This document shows positions 48,448-57,680 of a DNA stretch of 64,000 nucleotides, piece after piece (positions within the stretch are counted from its first letter, which is position 1; every line of letters begins with the position of its first letter). The position numbers were made by a program, and so were the translations under genes. The notes beneath the pieces were generated by a model. It was not told where the DNA came from. It ran no database searches and was given only the letters and a program-made list of their open reading frames with translations. The DNA is taken from assembly GCA_037893245.1 (NCBI GenBank), contig JBAIAA010000022.1:1-64000 (forward strand), read 5' to 3'. This DNA comes from Crossaster papposus (taxonomy: Eukaryota; Echinodermata; Asteroidea; Velatida; Solasteridae).

Positions 48448-49983
48448 CTACCAGGTTTGGGGTAGGCTGGGCAACGGAGTCATTGCAGCGGCCGCTAGCG
48501 GATGAGCATCCCGAAATCTGTTTGTCTGGAAACGAGACAAAGCATCGGCAATATCATTGATTGTGCCGGGGACATGGGTAGCCTTAAAATGGATATTGAA
48601 TGTTAAGCAATCGATCACGAACATCCGCAAAAGGTGCATGATCTTTGGGCAGCGCGACGTTTGTCGGTTGATAATTTGCACGACTGCAACATTGTCGCAG
48701 TGAAACATGACCCGTTGATTGGCCAGTACGTGTCCCCAACAACGGACCGCCACCATGATAGGAAAAAATTCTAAAAACGCAATCGAAGGGGAAGTCTGCA
48801 TTAATTCGGGTTGCCATTTGCCTTGAAACCACCTGTCGCCAAAATATGCCCCAAATCCAATACTAGCTGCTGCATCAGTGTATAACTGCAAAGCTGTGTT
48901 TGACCGCCATTCGCTGTCCTGAATAGCGGACACCCCATTAAAATGAGTGAGAAATGCATTCCACATAAGTAAGTCCAACTTGGCCCCTTTAGTCAGTCGA
49001 ATTTTATGATGCGGCAAAGCCACGCCACGCGTGAGAGCAATAAGGCGGCCCATGAATGCGCGGCCAGGTGCGATAGCCTTGCATAAAAAATTGAGTGAAC
49101 CGATTAAGGACTGCATGCGGACTAATGTGATTTTACGGCAGCGCATCGTGTGTTCTAATTGCTCACGCAGCGCCCGCACTTTAGCCATTGGGACACAAAT
49201 TTGCTTGTGCACCGTGTCAATCTCGAGACCCAGATATGTCATTTTTTGGGAGGGGCCCTCCGTTTTTTCCTGGGCAATGGGCACCCCCAAAACCGCACAA
49301 ACTTGTTCGAAAACTTGAAGGGTCGCCGCGCACGAGGCGTAGGACAAAAAATCGTCTAAGTAGTGCGTTACCAAAGTACTATTCGCCACCTCCTTGACCT
49401 TAAATTCCAGAAAGGTACTAAATTTCTCGAAAAGAGAGCACGATATTGTACAGCCCATTGGCAGGCACTTATCATAATAATACTGCCCTTCAAACATAAA
49501 ACCCAAAAGATCATAATCGTCGGGGTTAATGGGGAGAAGCCGAAAGGCCGATTTTATGTCGGATTTAGCCAGCCACCCCCCTTGGCCCGCTGACATAGCT
49601 AGATCAACGGCTGCATCGAACGATGCGTAGTTAACCCGGGACTCGTTCTTATCAATGAAGTCATTTATTGAACTGCCTGTGGGGAATGACAAATGATGGA
49701 TAAGCCTAAACGAGTTTGGTTCGCGTTTTGGCACTAGGCCTATGGGGGAACACTGTAATGTAGGAAAAGGTGGAGAGGGAAAGGGGCCAGCTATCCTATT
49801 CATGTTAATTTCCTTAGCCAGTTTCTCTTTAACTATGTCTGGCCTAGCCGCCGCTGACGATAAGCAGGTGGCCTGGCGACTGCATCTGGGGCCTGTGTAC
49901 CTCAATGAAAAACCCTTAGAAAACCCCTCCTCTAGAATCTTTGCGTCGGCTGTGGGGTAGCCCATTAGCCACTTGCGCAGCAC
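48448..49983 (-). CDS. Reverse transcriptase-RNase H of Ngaro
   Basis: About 511 aa are open in frame. RT motifs: KSDIKSAFRLLPI (first Asp), LPMGCTISCSLFEKF, and THYLDDFLSY (YLDD active site). RNase H follows with LYTDAAASIGFGAYF (Asp), EFFPIMVA (Glu), FHCDNVAVV (Asp) and VPGTINDIADALSR (Asp). The tracked start is not an ATG; the frame is open back into the 3' end of gag, offset +1, across a C6 run near 50005-50010, so a +1 ribosomal frameshift or internal ATG is probable. Confidence 0.9.
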   Translation of the reverse strand: MLRKWLMGYPTADAKILEEGFSKGFSLRYTGPRCSRQATCLSSAAARPDIVKEKLAKEINMNRIAGPFPSPPFPTLQCSPIGLVPKREPNSFRLIHHLSFPTGSSINDFIDKNESRVNYASFDAAVDLAMSAGQGGWLAKSDIKSAFRLLPINPDDYDLLGFMFEGQYYYDKCLPMGCTISCSLFEKFSTFLEFKVKEVANSTLVTHYLDDFLSYASCAATLQVFEQVCAVLGVPIAQEKTEGPSQKMTYLGLEIDTVHKQICVPMAKVRALREQLEHTMRCRKITLVRMQSLIGSLNFLCKAIAPGRAFMGRLIALTRGVALPHHKIRLTKGAKLDLLMWNAFLTHFNGVSAIQDSEWRSNTALQLYTDAAASIGFGAYFGDRWFQGKWQPELMQTSPSIAFLEFFPIMVAVRCWGHVLANQRVMFHCDNVAVVQIINRQTSRCPKIMHLLRMFVIDCLTFNIHFKATHVPGTINDIADALSRFQTNRFRDAHPLAAAAMTPLPSLPQTW

Positions 49984-49990
49984 AAATAGT

Positions 49991-51271
49991 TTAATTGGAG
50001 TTGGGGGGACGAAAAGAATTCCCCCCTCCTCCGGCTTTCGAATTCATGTTCGGAGCGCCGTGGGAGTGTTTTGGAGCACCAGTATTTTGACTGGTGTTGT
50101 GTTTGCGCCCAAGTGTGGATGTCATGGCAGTGGCACCTGCTACGTTAGTTGCGTTAATTCTGGAAGAAGGGTTTTTCCGCCAAGCATAAGGGGAACTAGA
50201 CGAAGGCCCTACTTTACAAACGACGGCCCCATGGCCCCCATGTGCACACTTACTACATACATGCCTAAATTTACATGAATGGAAATGGCAGCCCTGTGGC
50301 CCATTAAATGCAAAACATAACCCCTGGCCTGGCATGGCCGTCTGCTTATAACTAGTCTTATCATTACGGGGCCCGCTGGAGCTGCCATGTGCCATGGTTG
50401 CCACCGTACCCGCGGCAGCCACTGTTAGCCACAGTTCAGTGTCAATGTTCCCCCAGCTACGACTCGGATTCGATTCCTGCCGAAGCCGAAATTGCTCGTC
50501 GTAGCTGCGCCAGCCGAAACCCGGAAATTGGCGCGCCGCGAGCCGTACCGTTTCTGCATATTTTAGCAGTTCGGTCGCGCGTGCTGGATGGCGCATGAGG
50601 AAAATTGACATGAACGTGTGGAAAGCCGACGACCATTTATCGACAGAATCAATTTTTTTGGAATGCAAGGGGTTTACCTTTCGGACAACCATGCGGTTGC
50701 CCTCCATAGCTAGCGTAAGCTCCTCGCCCTCGTCTGCCCTTGCTAAAGCGGCCGCCGCAGGTACGGTATCTGCGCAAAGTAGTGCTAAATTAACATAGGC
50801 ACTATTCCAAATTTTTTCCTTGACAGAGATGGGAACGTGAAAGCCCAGTGGGTTATAAACACTGGGCAGGAGCGTTGGGGAGTCGAATTGACCGGCGGTA
50901 CTTGTCCCACCGACCATGTCCACCGTGGCTGGCGGCATCGGGCGTGCCTGACCAAGATTATCGGCCAAATACGCGAAATCTGTAATGTCAGTTATCCCGT
51001 GATCAGTACTAGTAGAGCTACCGATGGTAGTCGACTCACCCCTCCCTGGAGCAGCTCGCTGTCCGGATCCCGAAGCACCCTCTGTTACGGTCGGTTGTGT
51101 CACCGTTGTGCTGGTGGGCCCTCCCCGTGGCATGGCAGTTGCCGTGGTTGCCTTTGGTGGCCGCCCGCGAGGCCGTCGTGGCGCTGCCGGCCGTTTTGGC
51201 GGAGGCGGGACGTCCACATCGTCCCCCCGCAGTCGTGCCGGGGGCTGGGCGCCGCGCTTCACGCGAGGCAT
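49991..51271 (-). CDS. Gag-like protein of Ngaro
   Basis: The 426-aa protein has a basic Pro/Arg/Ala-rich N-terminus (PPKRPAAPRRPRGRPPK, AT-hook-like), a Gly/Ser/Thr-rich linker, and a helical middle part with VYNPLGFHVPISVKEKIW and FPGFGWRSYDEQFR. A Cys/His cluster follows (CFAFNGPQGC, HSCKFRHVCSKCAHGGH; about residues 314-350), as in Gag proteins of DIRS/Ngaro elements. It should package element RNA. The ATG is used. GC-richer than the flanks; overlapping frames on the other strand are shadows. Confidence 0.85.
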   Translation of the reverse strand: MPRVKRGAQPPARLRGDDVDVPPPPKRPAAPRRPRGRPPKATTATAMPRGGPTSTTVTQPTVTEGASGSGQRAAPGRGESTTIGSSTSTDHGITDITDFAYLADNLGQARPMPPATVDMVGGTSTAGQFDSPTLLPSVYNPLGFHVPISVKEKIWNSAYVNLALLCADTVPAAAALARADEGEELTLAMEGNRMVVRKVNPLHSKKIDSVDKWSSAFHTFMSIFLMRHPARATELLKYAETVRLAARQFPGFGWRSYDEQFRLRQESNPSRSWGNIDTELWLTVAAAGTVATMAHGSSSGPRNDKTSYKQTAMPGQGLCFAFNGPQGCHFHSCKFRHVCSKCAHGGHGAVVCKVGPSSSSPYAWRKNPSSRINATNVAGATAMTSTLGRKHNTSQNTGAPKHSHGAPNMNSKAGGGGNSFRPPNSN

Positions 51272-51299
51272 TATTGCTGTGTACAGGAGTACAGGATGT

Positions 51300-51525
51300 C
51301 CCCTGTCCGGCTCCGCTCACAATGCTCCGGGCTTGATCCGAAATTAAAGTTATATCGGACGATAACAATATGTCCAAGACGGAAAATATCTCCGCTCACA
51401 ATGATCGGGCTTGATCCGAAATGAGAAGTTATGTCAGCCGAAAAATGATATCTCCGCTCACAAAGTTCCGGGCTTGATCCGAAATGAGGAGTTATACCAG
51501 ACGCAAATTAATATTTCCAAGACGA
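51300..51525 (-). repeat. Three ~70-bp repeats in the Ngaro gag leader
   Basis: The block with CTCCGCTCACAA, CGGGCTTGATCCGAAAT and CCAAGACG occurs three times with small changes just upstream of gag. It may be promoter or packaging repeats. Confidence 0.7.
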
Positions 51526-51854
51526 AAAATAAATTTGTTAAGACGTATTCAATGTGTTTATTCGCCGAACGTTTTCAAAGTGTTCATTCGCCGAAGGCTG
51601 AGACCAAAGTGGCCGCATGGCTTGGTTTGCCGTGGTATAACACCGCATGAATATTGGTTAGCATTCCCGTGATCTGATTGGTTTATGCCGTTGGAAAACT
51701 TTCCAGTCACCCTCTTGTCTTTTATGTATGTACAGTTTTCTTGCGGCTTAGACTCAGTGCGGTTTATACACGCATTGGGCCTGAAGCGGCCTACGCGGTA
51801 ATTCCATGTTCCTGCTTATAAATAATTTGATCTTTGAGGGATAAAATTTGTTAT
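51526..51854 (-). repeat. Ngaro A1 split direct repeat
   Basis: Matches 45800-46128 and forms the 5' end of the element on the minus strand. Expected to contain the promoter. Confidence 0.85.
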
Positions 51855-51898
51855 GCCCTCGAACAAAGATACTGACCATTTGGAACACCACCAGCATA

Positions 51899-52060
51899 GG
51901 GCAAGATAGCTCAGTTTGTAGATCGCCCGACCGGAATTCTAGAGGTCGCAGGTTCAACGCCTTGCCAATTTCTTTGTTCACTTGTAATTTTAGGCCACAT
52001 AAAAAAAAATACTTGTTTAGCGTCCCCGCCCGACCCTGAAAAACCCACCCGACCACTTTT
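51899..52060 (+). repeat. tRNA-derived SINE with GGCCACATAAAA tail
   Basis: TAGCTCAGTTTGTAGA (box A) and GGTTCAACGCC (box B) are correctly spaced, and GGGCAAG can pair with CTTGCC to make an acceptor-like stem. The anticodon arm is degenerate, so it is not a functional tRNA. The tail (GGCCACATAAAA, ACTTGTTTAGCGTCC, CCCGACCCT) occurs inverted at 53850-53935. Confidence 0.7.
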
Positions 52061-53849
52061 TTTTTTTATTTTTTATTTTTTTTAAAATGCGCTAAAAGAC
52101 CGCCACAGTGCATTTTCTACTGTTGCAAACGCTAGCAGACGAAATTTCCGGTGCCAGCGCACCTATCGGCAGAAACTTAAACATTTGGGTTCGACCTTAA
52201 CGCTGGTCCGCTAGCCAAATTCTAGTCAAAACATCGGCGGTCTAGTCAAAACCCTTTCCTAAGTAGTCCAGCGGTCTAGTGAAAAAAATGCAAAGATAAG
52301 CATAAGCGCACACGTCCGTAGAAGCTTATCGAAAATCGCAATACCAGTTCCTAAAAGATTACAATGACCCAACCGAGTTTCTTGAAAAGACCAACATCAA
52401 AGCCTCAGAACCGCGGCTCACCACTTCCCGAGTGACAAGATTGTTATCCAATCCTGAGGTCCAGTTAAAAAAATCTTCATTGTCATTGGGTGTTGACTTT
52501 CTTCTTTCAGCACAGACATTCTCTCAACACAAAGTGCTACTCAAAGAATGTTGTTCAGGCCCGCTTATCTCCAACAAAGATACATTGTATTTACTTACGC
52601 CAACCCTTGCCAGGCAGATACAGAATTAATTTAATAGGCCCTGGTCGGTGTATTCCTGGAGTGAATTTATTTTTCTCTAGACCCAACCGATGGTCATTAA
52701 GTTTGCTGTAAGTAATTTTGCAAAAGTTTGCCGTACCTATTTACAAAATGTATTAAGATGAACAGAAAAAAGGTTATATTCCTAAGGTTAATTATGTTAT
52801 TGTCTTTGTTTTTAAAGAAAAAAAAGGAGAAAGGATACTTAAAGACTTATTTGAATGAACTTCTAAAATTTTCCCAACCGATTTCAGGGGTAAATAATAA
52901 TACGATTTATTCTTGGTTTTTCTGATATATAAGAAAATCGACATACAGGTACACCTGACAACTACAAGGCTAGCGAAATCAATTCCAGGTTTATTTAATA
53001 ACATTTATTTCTGTTTTCATTGTTTTTTAAAAAGGAAGAGAAAAACAAATAAACGGAACCTTAACACCTTATATTTTGAGCTCCTAAACATTTTTCCAAC
53101 AAATTTAGGGGCAAAATTTAATACGATTTATTTTCCGTTTTTCTTGTCTTTAACAAAAACGATCTATTTCGTGGAAATTGTAAGAGCTCGTTACATTTTT
53201 TAATTTATAATGGTTCCGTGATGTAATTTTACAAAATAAACGCTTTATAGTGCAAGAGAAATAAAGTAAAACCACAGGAGAAATATTCGGGAGTATTTTC
53301 CGAATATATTCCAAGTAGGGGTAAGAAATCCAGACAATGATTGACAGCTGACCTACAAAATGTATACATTGTATCAGCCAGTAGACTTTGAAATTTCAAT
53401 AGGCTGGGAAATGTCACTTTGTGGCATATAATTTACACCCAATGAAAAGAAGAGATTGTTAGAAGGAAGAACAAGATTGGACGGTTTTTTTATGGGATGG
53501 TTTATTTTTGAGGGGGGGGGGGGGGGGGGGGGGGGGGAGAACACACAGTCAATAACGAGACTGCCTCATATATGTAAAACTATTGCATTACATTGCCTTC
53601 GAGTGCAGTTCGCCGCGGCTGCTTGCTTACAAACAAAGTAGCTTAAAATGTGAAAAAAACATCTTTTCTTTTTAATCTTTTGACAGTTTTATTGGATATT
53701 GTACTGTTTAACATTGAATAAAACTGTTCTTTTAAGCAAAGTTTGGAATTAAACCTTAATACATCCCCAGTATGCCATCCGAGATGTACAGTGGGCAACA
53801 TTGGTGCACGTCTTCCTCTGGTGTGGACACCCTGTATAAAAAAAAAACT
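52061..53849. other. Intergenic DNA with diverged tandem segment and G-run
   Basis: Segments 52780-52925 and 53025-53160 are diverged copies of each other (shared TTTTTAAA(G)AAAA, AATACGATTTATT). A run of 26 G lies at 53512-53537. No gene is supported. Confidence 0.5.
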
Positions 53850-53935
53850 AAAAAAAAAACCTCCCTCCCGACCCTAAAAATTTGAAGTGGCCGGACGCTA
53901 AACAAGTAATTTTTTTTATGTGGCCTTATTTAAAT
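53850..53935 (-). repeat. SINE tail, inverted copy
   Basis: The reverse complement of the GGCCACAT...ACTTGTTTAGCGTCC...CCCGACCCT segment at 51992-52050, without the tRNA-like head. Confidence 0.65.
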
Positions 53936-54056
53936 TGACTAAAAATGTACTTTTCTTTAAGAAAAAAAATGTAAGGGGTTATAGCCTTGCATTTTTATAA
54001 AATTGGCCTTTTTGTTTTATTGTTTAGATAAATTAAACATTGTAAGGGGTTAGCCT

Positions 54057-54365
54057 TGACCTTCGCCATGATCTTCGAATATGTCGTCTTGGCTAACTCG
54101 CATAATCGCTCGGGAAATTACGAGCGGAATTGTGTACATTTGCATGCGCGTGTGATGTTGCGTGCATAATCGAATGATGCTACATTGCTACATGCATAAT
54201 CGCTAACTCATTGGTCAAGTTTCTGTTACATCACATAATTATGCAACGTCACATGCGCATGCAAATCGACACGTTTTCCGAGAGACTATAAGGCCGATGT
54301 GAGTAAGGGTGGCCATAGCGTGGTCTACGGCGTACATCAGAGGGCGCCCGCATTGGCGGCCTACG
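54057..54365. mobile_element. MITE with CGTAGGC ends, copy 2
   Basis: Shares CTTGGCTAAC, TAATCGCTCG, GGTCAAGTTTCTGTTAC, GCGTGGTCTACG and GAGGGCG...GGCCTACG with the copy at 28143-28458. The left end has lost the terminal repeat and abuts AAGGGGTTAGCC repeats. Confidence 0.7.
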
Positions 54366-55440
54366 CGCGCAGCATACAGCGCTGTTTTCTCAGTTTATTT
54401 TATTTTGAACTCCATGGAAGTAATCAATATGCAAACATGTCATATCTCCAGAACCGAAGGGGCCATGGAGTTCTATTATATACTAATTGAAAGCTGACGT
54501 TGTGAGCTTTGCATTCCTGTATATAACTATTTTTTGGCGACATAATATTCATTTTTATAAAAATTGACTATATTTTGACTTTTTGAATTTTTATTAAAAA
54601 AATTGTTTTAATTTTTTTAGCAAATAAATGGTCATAAATTACAAATAAAACAATTGACTGCATGTGATATCTAAAATCAATGAGAAATTTATTATTATCA
54701 GAAAAACACAAGATGAAACCAAATAAGGTCATTTTCTCCCAGAGTTTATACCTAAAACGCCCCATTTGTTTCTAGAAGTAATTTGAAAGGTTAAACAAAA
54801 AATTGCTGGTAAAATTGCATTTTAGAGCAATGTTCACATGTGGCGTCAGTGATGACAGCTAAAGTAATTTCAACTGTTTCCTATAATGTACAAATAAAGT
54901 CCAGCCTGAAGTCTGGTGTCGAGACAACAGTGTGTGATACCGACTGCTCTCTCCTGGCACCAGACTACTTCATGTTATTCACCTTTTTGTAAATTTGAAT
55001 GCTTCAGATTTAACCGATGCCTCTTTTTCTTTCGTATGATGAGCAGCTTAACGTGTTACTGCATACATCGGCTGTTACCACACAAAACGCACCTCCTATT
55101 TTTTTTTACCCAGTTTCCCATCTTAAAAAGCAATAAAAACATATCAAAATGAATGTTCACAATGATAAAATAAAAAAACAATTAATGAAATTGTTAGTTA
55201 AATGTGTGCTTCAATCGGACATTCCGTGAACAAGTTATGGATGTTTAAAGTTCACATTTATCAATATGTCGCTAAGGTACAATGTTATGAAAAAGAACTT
55301 TGAAATGTTGAGTTTTGTACATGATATATGGGAAAATGTTAATTGTTTTCCCTATAAAAACTCTTTCATTCCACTATTTCCATACTATTTCTTAATCAAA
55401 TATAGTTATTAGACATAGCAAGGATTACAAATCATCATCA
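54366..55440. other. AT-rich intergenic DNA
   Basis: No gene or known element is recognised. Confidence 0.4.
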
Positions 55441-55445
55441 TCATA

Positions 55446-56077
55446 CTATAATTCGAGCAACGTTTGTCTGTCTGTCTGTTTGTTTCGCTACTCCTCCCAA
55501 GTCCTTGGTCCGATCTCGCCCAAACTTGGTGGGTGGATGTAAGTTGACCCCAGAATTGCCCTTGAGGGGTTCATTTTTGGAAAGGTCAAGGTCACTGGGG
55601 TCAAAGGTCAAATGTTCGTTTTTCGCTACTCCTCCCAAGTCCTTGGTCCGATCTCGCCCAAACTTGGTGGGTGGATGTAAGTTGACCCCAGAATTGCCCT
55701 TGAGGGGTTCATTTTTGGAAAGGTCAAGGTCACTGGGGTCAAAGGTCAAATGTTCGTTTTTCGCTACTCCTCCCAAGTCCTTGGTCCGATCTCGCCCAAA
55801 CTTGGTGGGTGGATGTAAGTTGACCCCAGAATTGCCCTTGAGGGGTTCATTTTTGGAAAGGTCAAGGTCACTGGGGTCAAAGGTCAAATGTTCGTTTTTC
55901 GCTACTCCTCCCAAGTCCTTGGTCCGATCTCGCCCAAACTTGGTGGGTGGATGTAAGTTGACCCCAGAATTGCCCTTGAGGGGTTCATTTTTGGAAAGGT
56001 CAAGGTCACTGGGGTCAAAGGTCAAATGTTCGTTTTTCGCTACTCCTCCCAAGTCCTTGGTCCGATCTCGCCCAAAC
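55446..56077. repeat. 138-bp satellite, four identical units plus a partial
   Basis: After a TCTGTCTGTCTGTTTGTTT leader, units start at 55491, 55629, 55767, 55905 and 56043 (partial). They look identical. Each contains AAGGTCAAGGTCA and GGGGTCAAAGGTCAAA. As 138 is a multiple of three, long open frames appear on both strands; they are artefacts. Another copy of the same array begins at 63777. Confidence 0.9.
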
Positions 56078-56275
56078 TTACGGGTACGGGTACGGGTACG
56101 GGTACGGGTACGGGTACGTCACCCCATCCCCAACTTCCCTTCTTCCGGTCATATATTACACCCACTGGTACTTTTGACTAAACTTACGGGTACGGGTACG
56201 GGTACGGGTACGTCACCCCATCCCCAACTTCCCTTCTTCCGGTCATATATTACACCCACGGGTACTTTTGACTAG
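56078..56275. repeat. (ACGGGT)n microsatellite in a two-copy ~110-bp repeat
   Basis: ACGGGT runs (about 56080-56120 and 56188-56213) each precede CACCCCATCCCCAACTTCCC and CTTCCGGTCATATATTACAC. The array is joined directly to the 138-bp satellite. Confidence 0.8.
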
Positions 56276-57258
56276 TATTAACAATAACAACAATAAAATA
56301 AAATGGATGCGCCAAACCGCATGTAACAAATTGCATCAAGGTTTGTCTAAAACATTCGAAAATGAAAATGGCTCAATAACTTATTACGACTAAGAAAACA
56401 AATGTAGGATAAACCTTTTTATTAGCAAGGTCGAAGCGATGGTTTGCAATTTAAAATATGTGATAGGAATTGATTTCTTGTAAATGGGAATAATTTTCGA
56501 CGGAGATAGGTCATAGTTATGTCATACGTTCGAAGGTCCTAAAAAGTACTACTAATGCACAACTTTAAAAGGGCTGGAATACGTACAACACGTACTATGT
56601 ACTTTACATTCGCTAACTCGCCCATGCTGTCCTGTATACCCGTGTAGAAAAAACGGCAGAAAAACCAACTGAAATTTGTTTTGTTCCAAGTCTGGTTTGA
56701 CATGTGATAATGAAACCGTTCAGGGTTTAACAAAAGGCTGGTATACTTTCGACACGGAATAATGACTACTGACGCTAAGGCATAAAATATGTTATGTTGG
56801 CGTAACCCGACCGACCCTAAAAATACGGCCGACCCTGGATATTTTTTTTTCAAGGGATGAAATTTAATGATTAAAATCTATATAAATCTAGTTATAAATA
56901 CGTTTGAAACCATTTCTGATCGTTTCTCATTGTTGTGTGTGTGGATTGTGTATATATTGAACCTGGACACGCTATCGTGTATCACTACCGGCTGAAACAA
57001 TTAGAAAACATATCATTTTCATTGCTGAGAGAGAAAAAAAAAACATAACATTTACGCCAACATAACATTTTTTTTATGCCCAAGTTACACCATAAAAAGG
57101 GCTAAAATAATAAGCCAAAATGAGCTGCTGATGCATGAGAGCTAAGCCAAATGGTAAGGATAAAAAAGTTCTTGTTTCCTTGCTTATTTTCCATCATTAC
57201 CTGAAATCAGCCACGAGTGTAGGAAGTTTCTTCACCTCTGAATCTGCCGCTTTAGTAT
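56276..57258. other. Intergenic DNA with an inverted repeat at 56790-57067
   Basis: TGTTATGTTGGCGTAA (56790-56805) and TTACGCCAACATAACA (about 57052-57067) are inverted and could bound a ~280-bp MITE. The left part resembles the CCCGACCCTAAAAA SINE tail. No gene is seen. Confidence 0.5.
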
Positions 57259-57680
57259 ATTATTATTATTATTATTATCTTTATTTTACCAGCGAGACCC
57301 ATTCACATAAACTTGTGGTCTTCCATGGGGCCCTGGGAAATACAATTAAAATAATAAAACCTAAATAAAGTTTTAAATATACTTTAAAGTAGAATGTACA
57401 CAAAACATTAAATGGCAAAACAATAAACACAAGAACAACAAATTAAACAATATAACACAGAATTAAATAAAAGTACATGTAGAGTAAAATAAGTAAAATT
57501 CCTATAAGAAATACACACAAATATATACGAGAATCAGAATAAAACTAATTCAATATTTAGGAAAATCTGGCCAAAAAATAAAGGTTAAGAATTGGAATAG
57601 TTAAAATATTACAATAAAAAAAAGAAGATATAACTGGGTGGGTTTAAACAATTAAATTGAAACAGCGAAAATTAAAATAA

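Larger units (their letters stand above)
45024..51854 (-). mobile_element. Ngaro-type tyrosine-recombinase retrotransposon
   Basis: On the minus strand the order is A1 repeat (51854-51526), Gag, RT-RNase H, tyrosine recombinase, SGNH hydrolase, B1 (46866-46125), A2 (46128-45800), B2 (45765-45024). This is the split direct repeat pattern A1-ORFs-B1-A2-B2 that defines Ngaro elements. The 742-bp B repeats differ by about one base as read by eye. All four frames are open, so a recent, possibly autonomous copy. Confidence 0.92.

Noticed and set aside
50389..51424. Plus-strand ORFs opposite the Ngaro gag gene
   Set aside because: They are GC-rich shadows; the minus frame has the Cys/His cluster and the Ngaro gene order.
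51899..51967. Functional tRNA gene
   Set aside because: Boxes A and B and an acceptor-like stem exist, but the anticodon arm is degenerate and a SINE tail follows.
55441..56275. Long open frames on both strands (203 and 256 aa)
   Set aside because: They arise from a 138-bp satellite whose period is a multiple of three; both strands are open and the protein only repeats itself.
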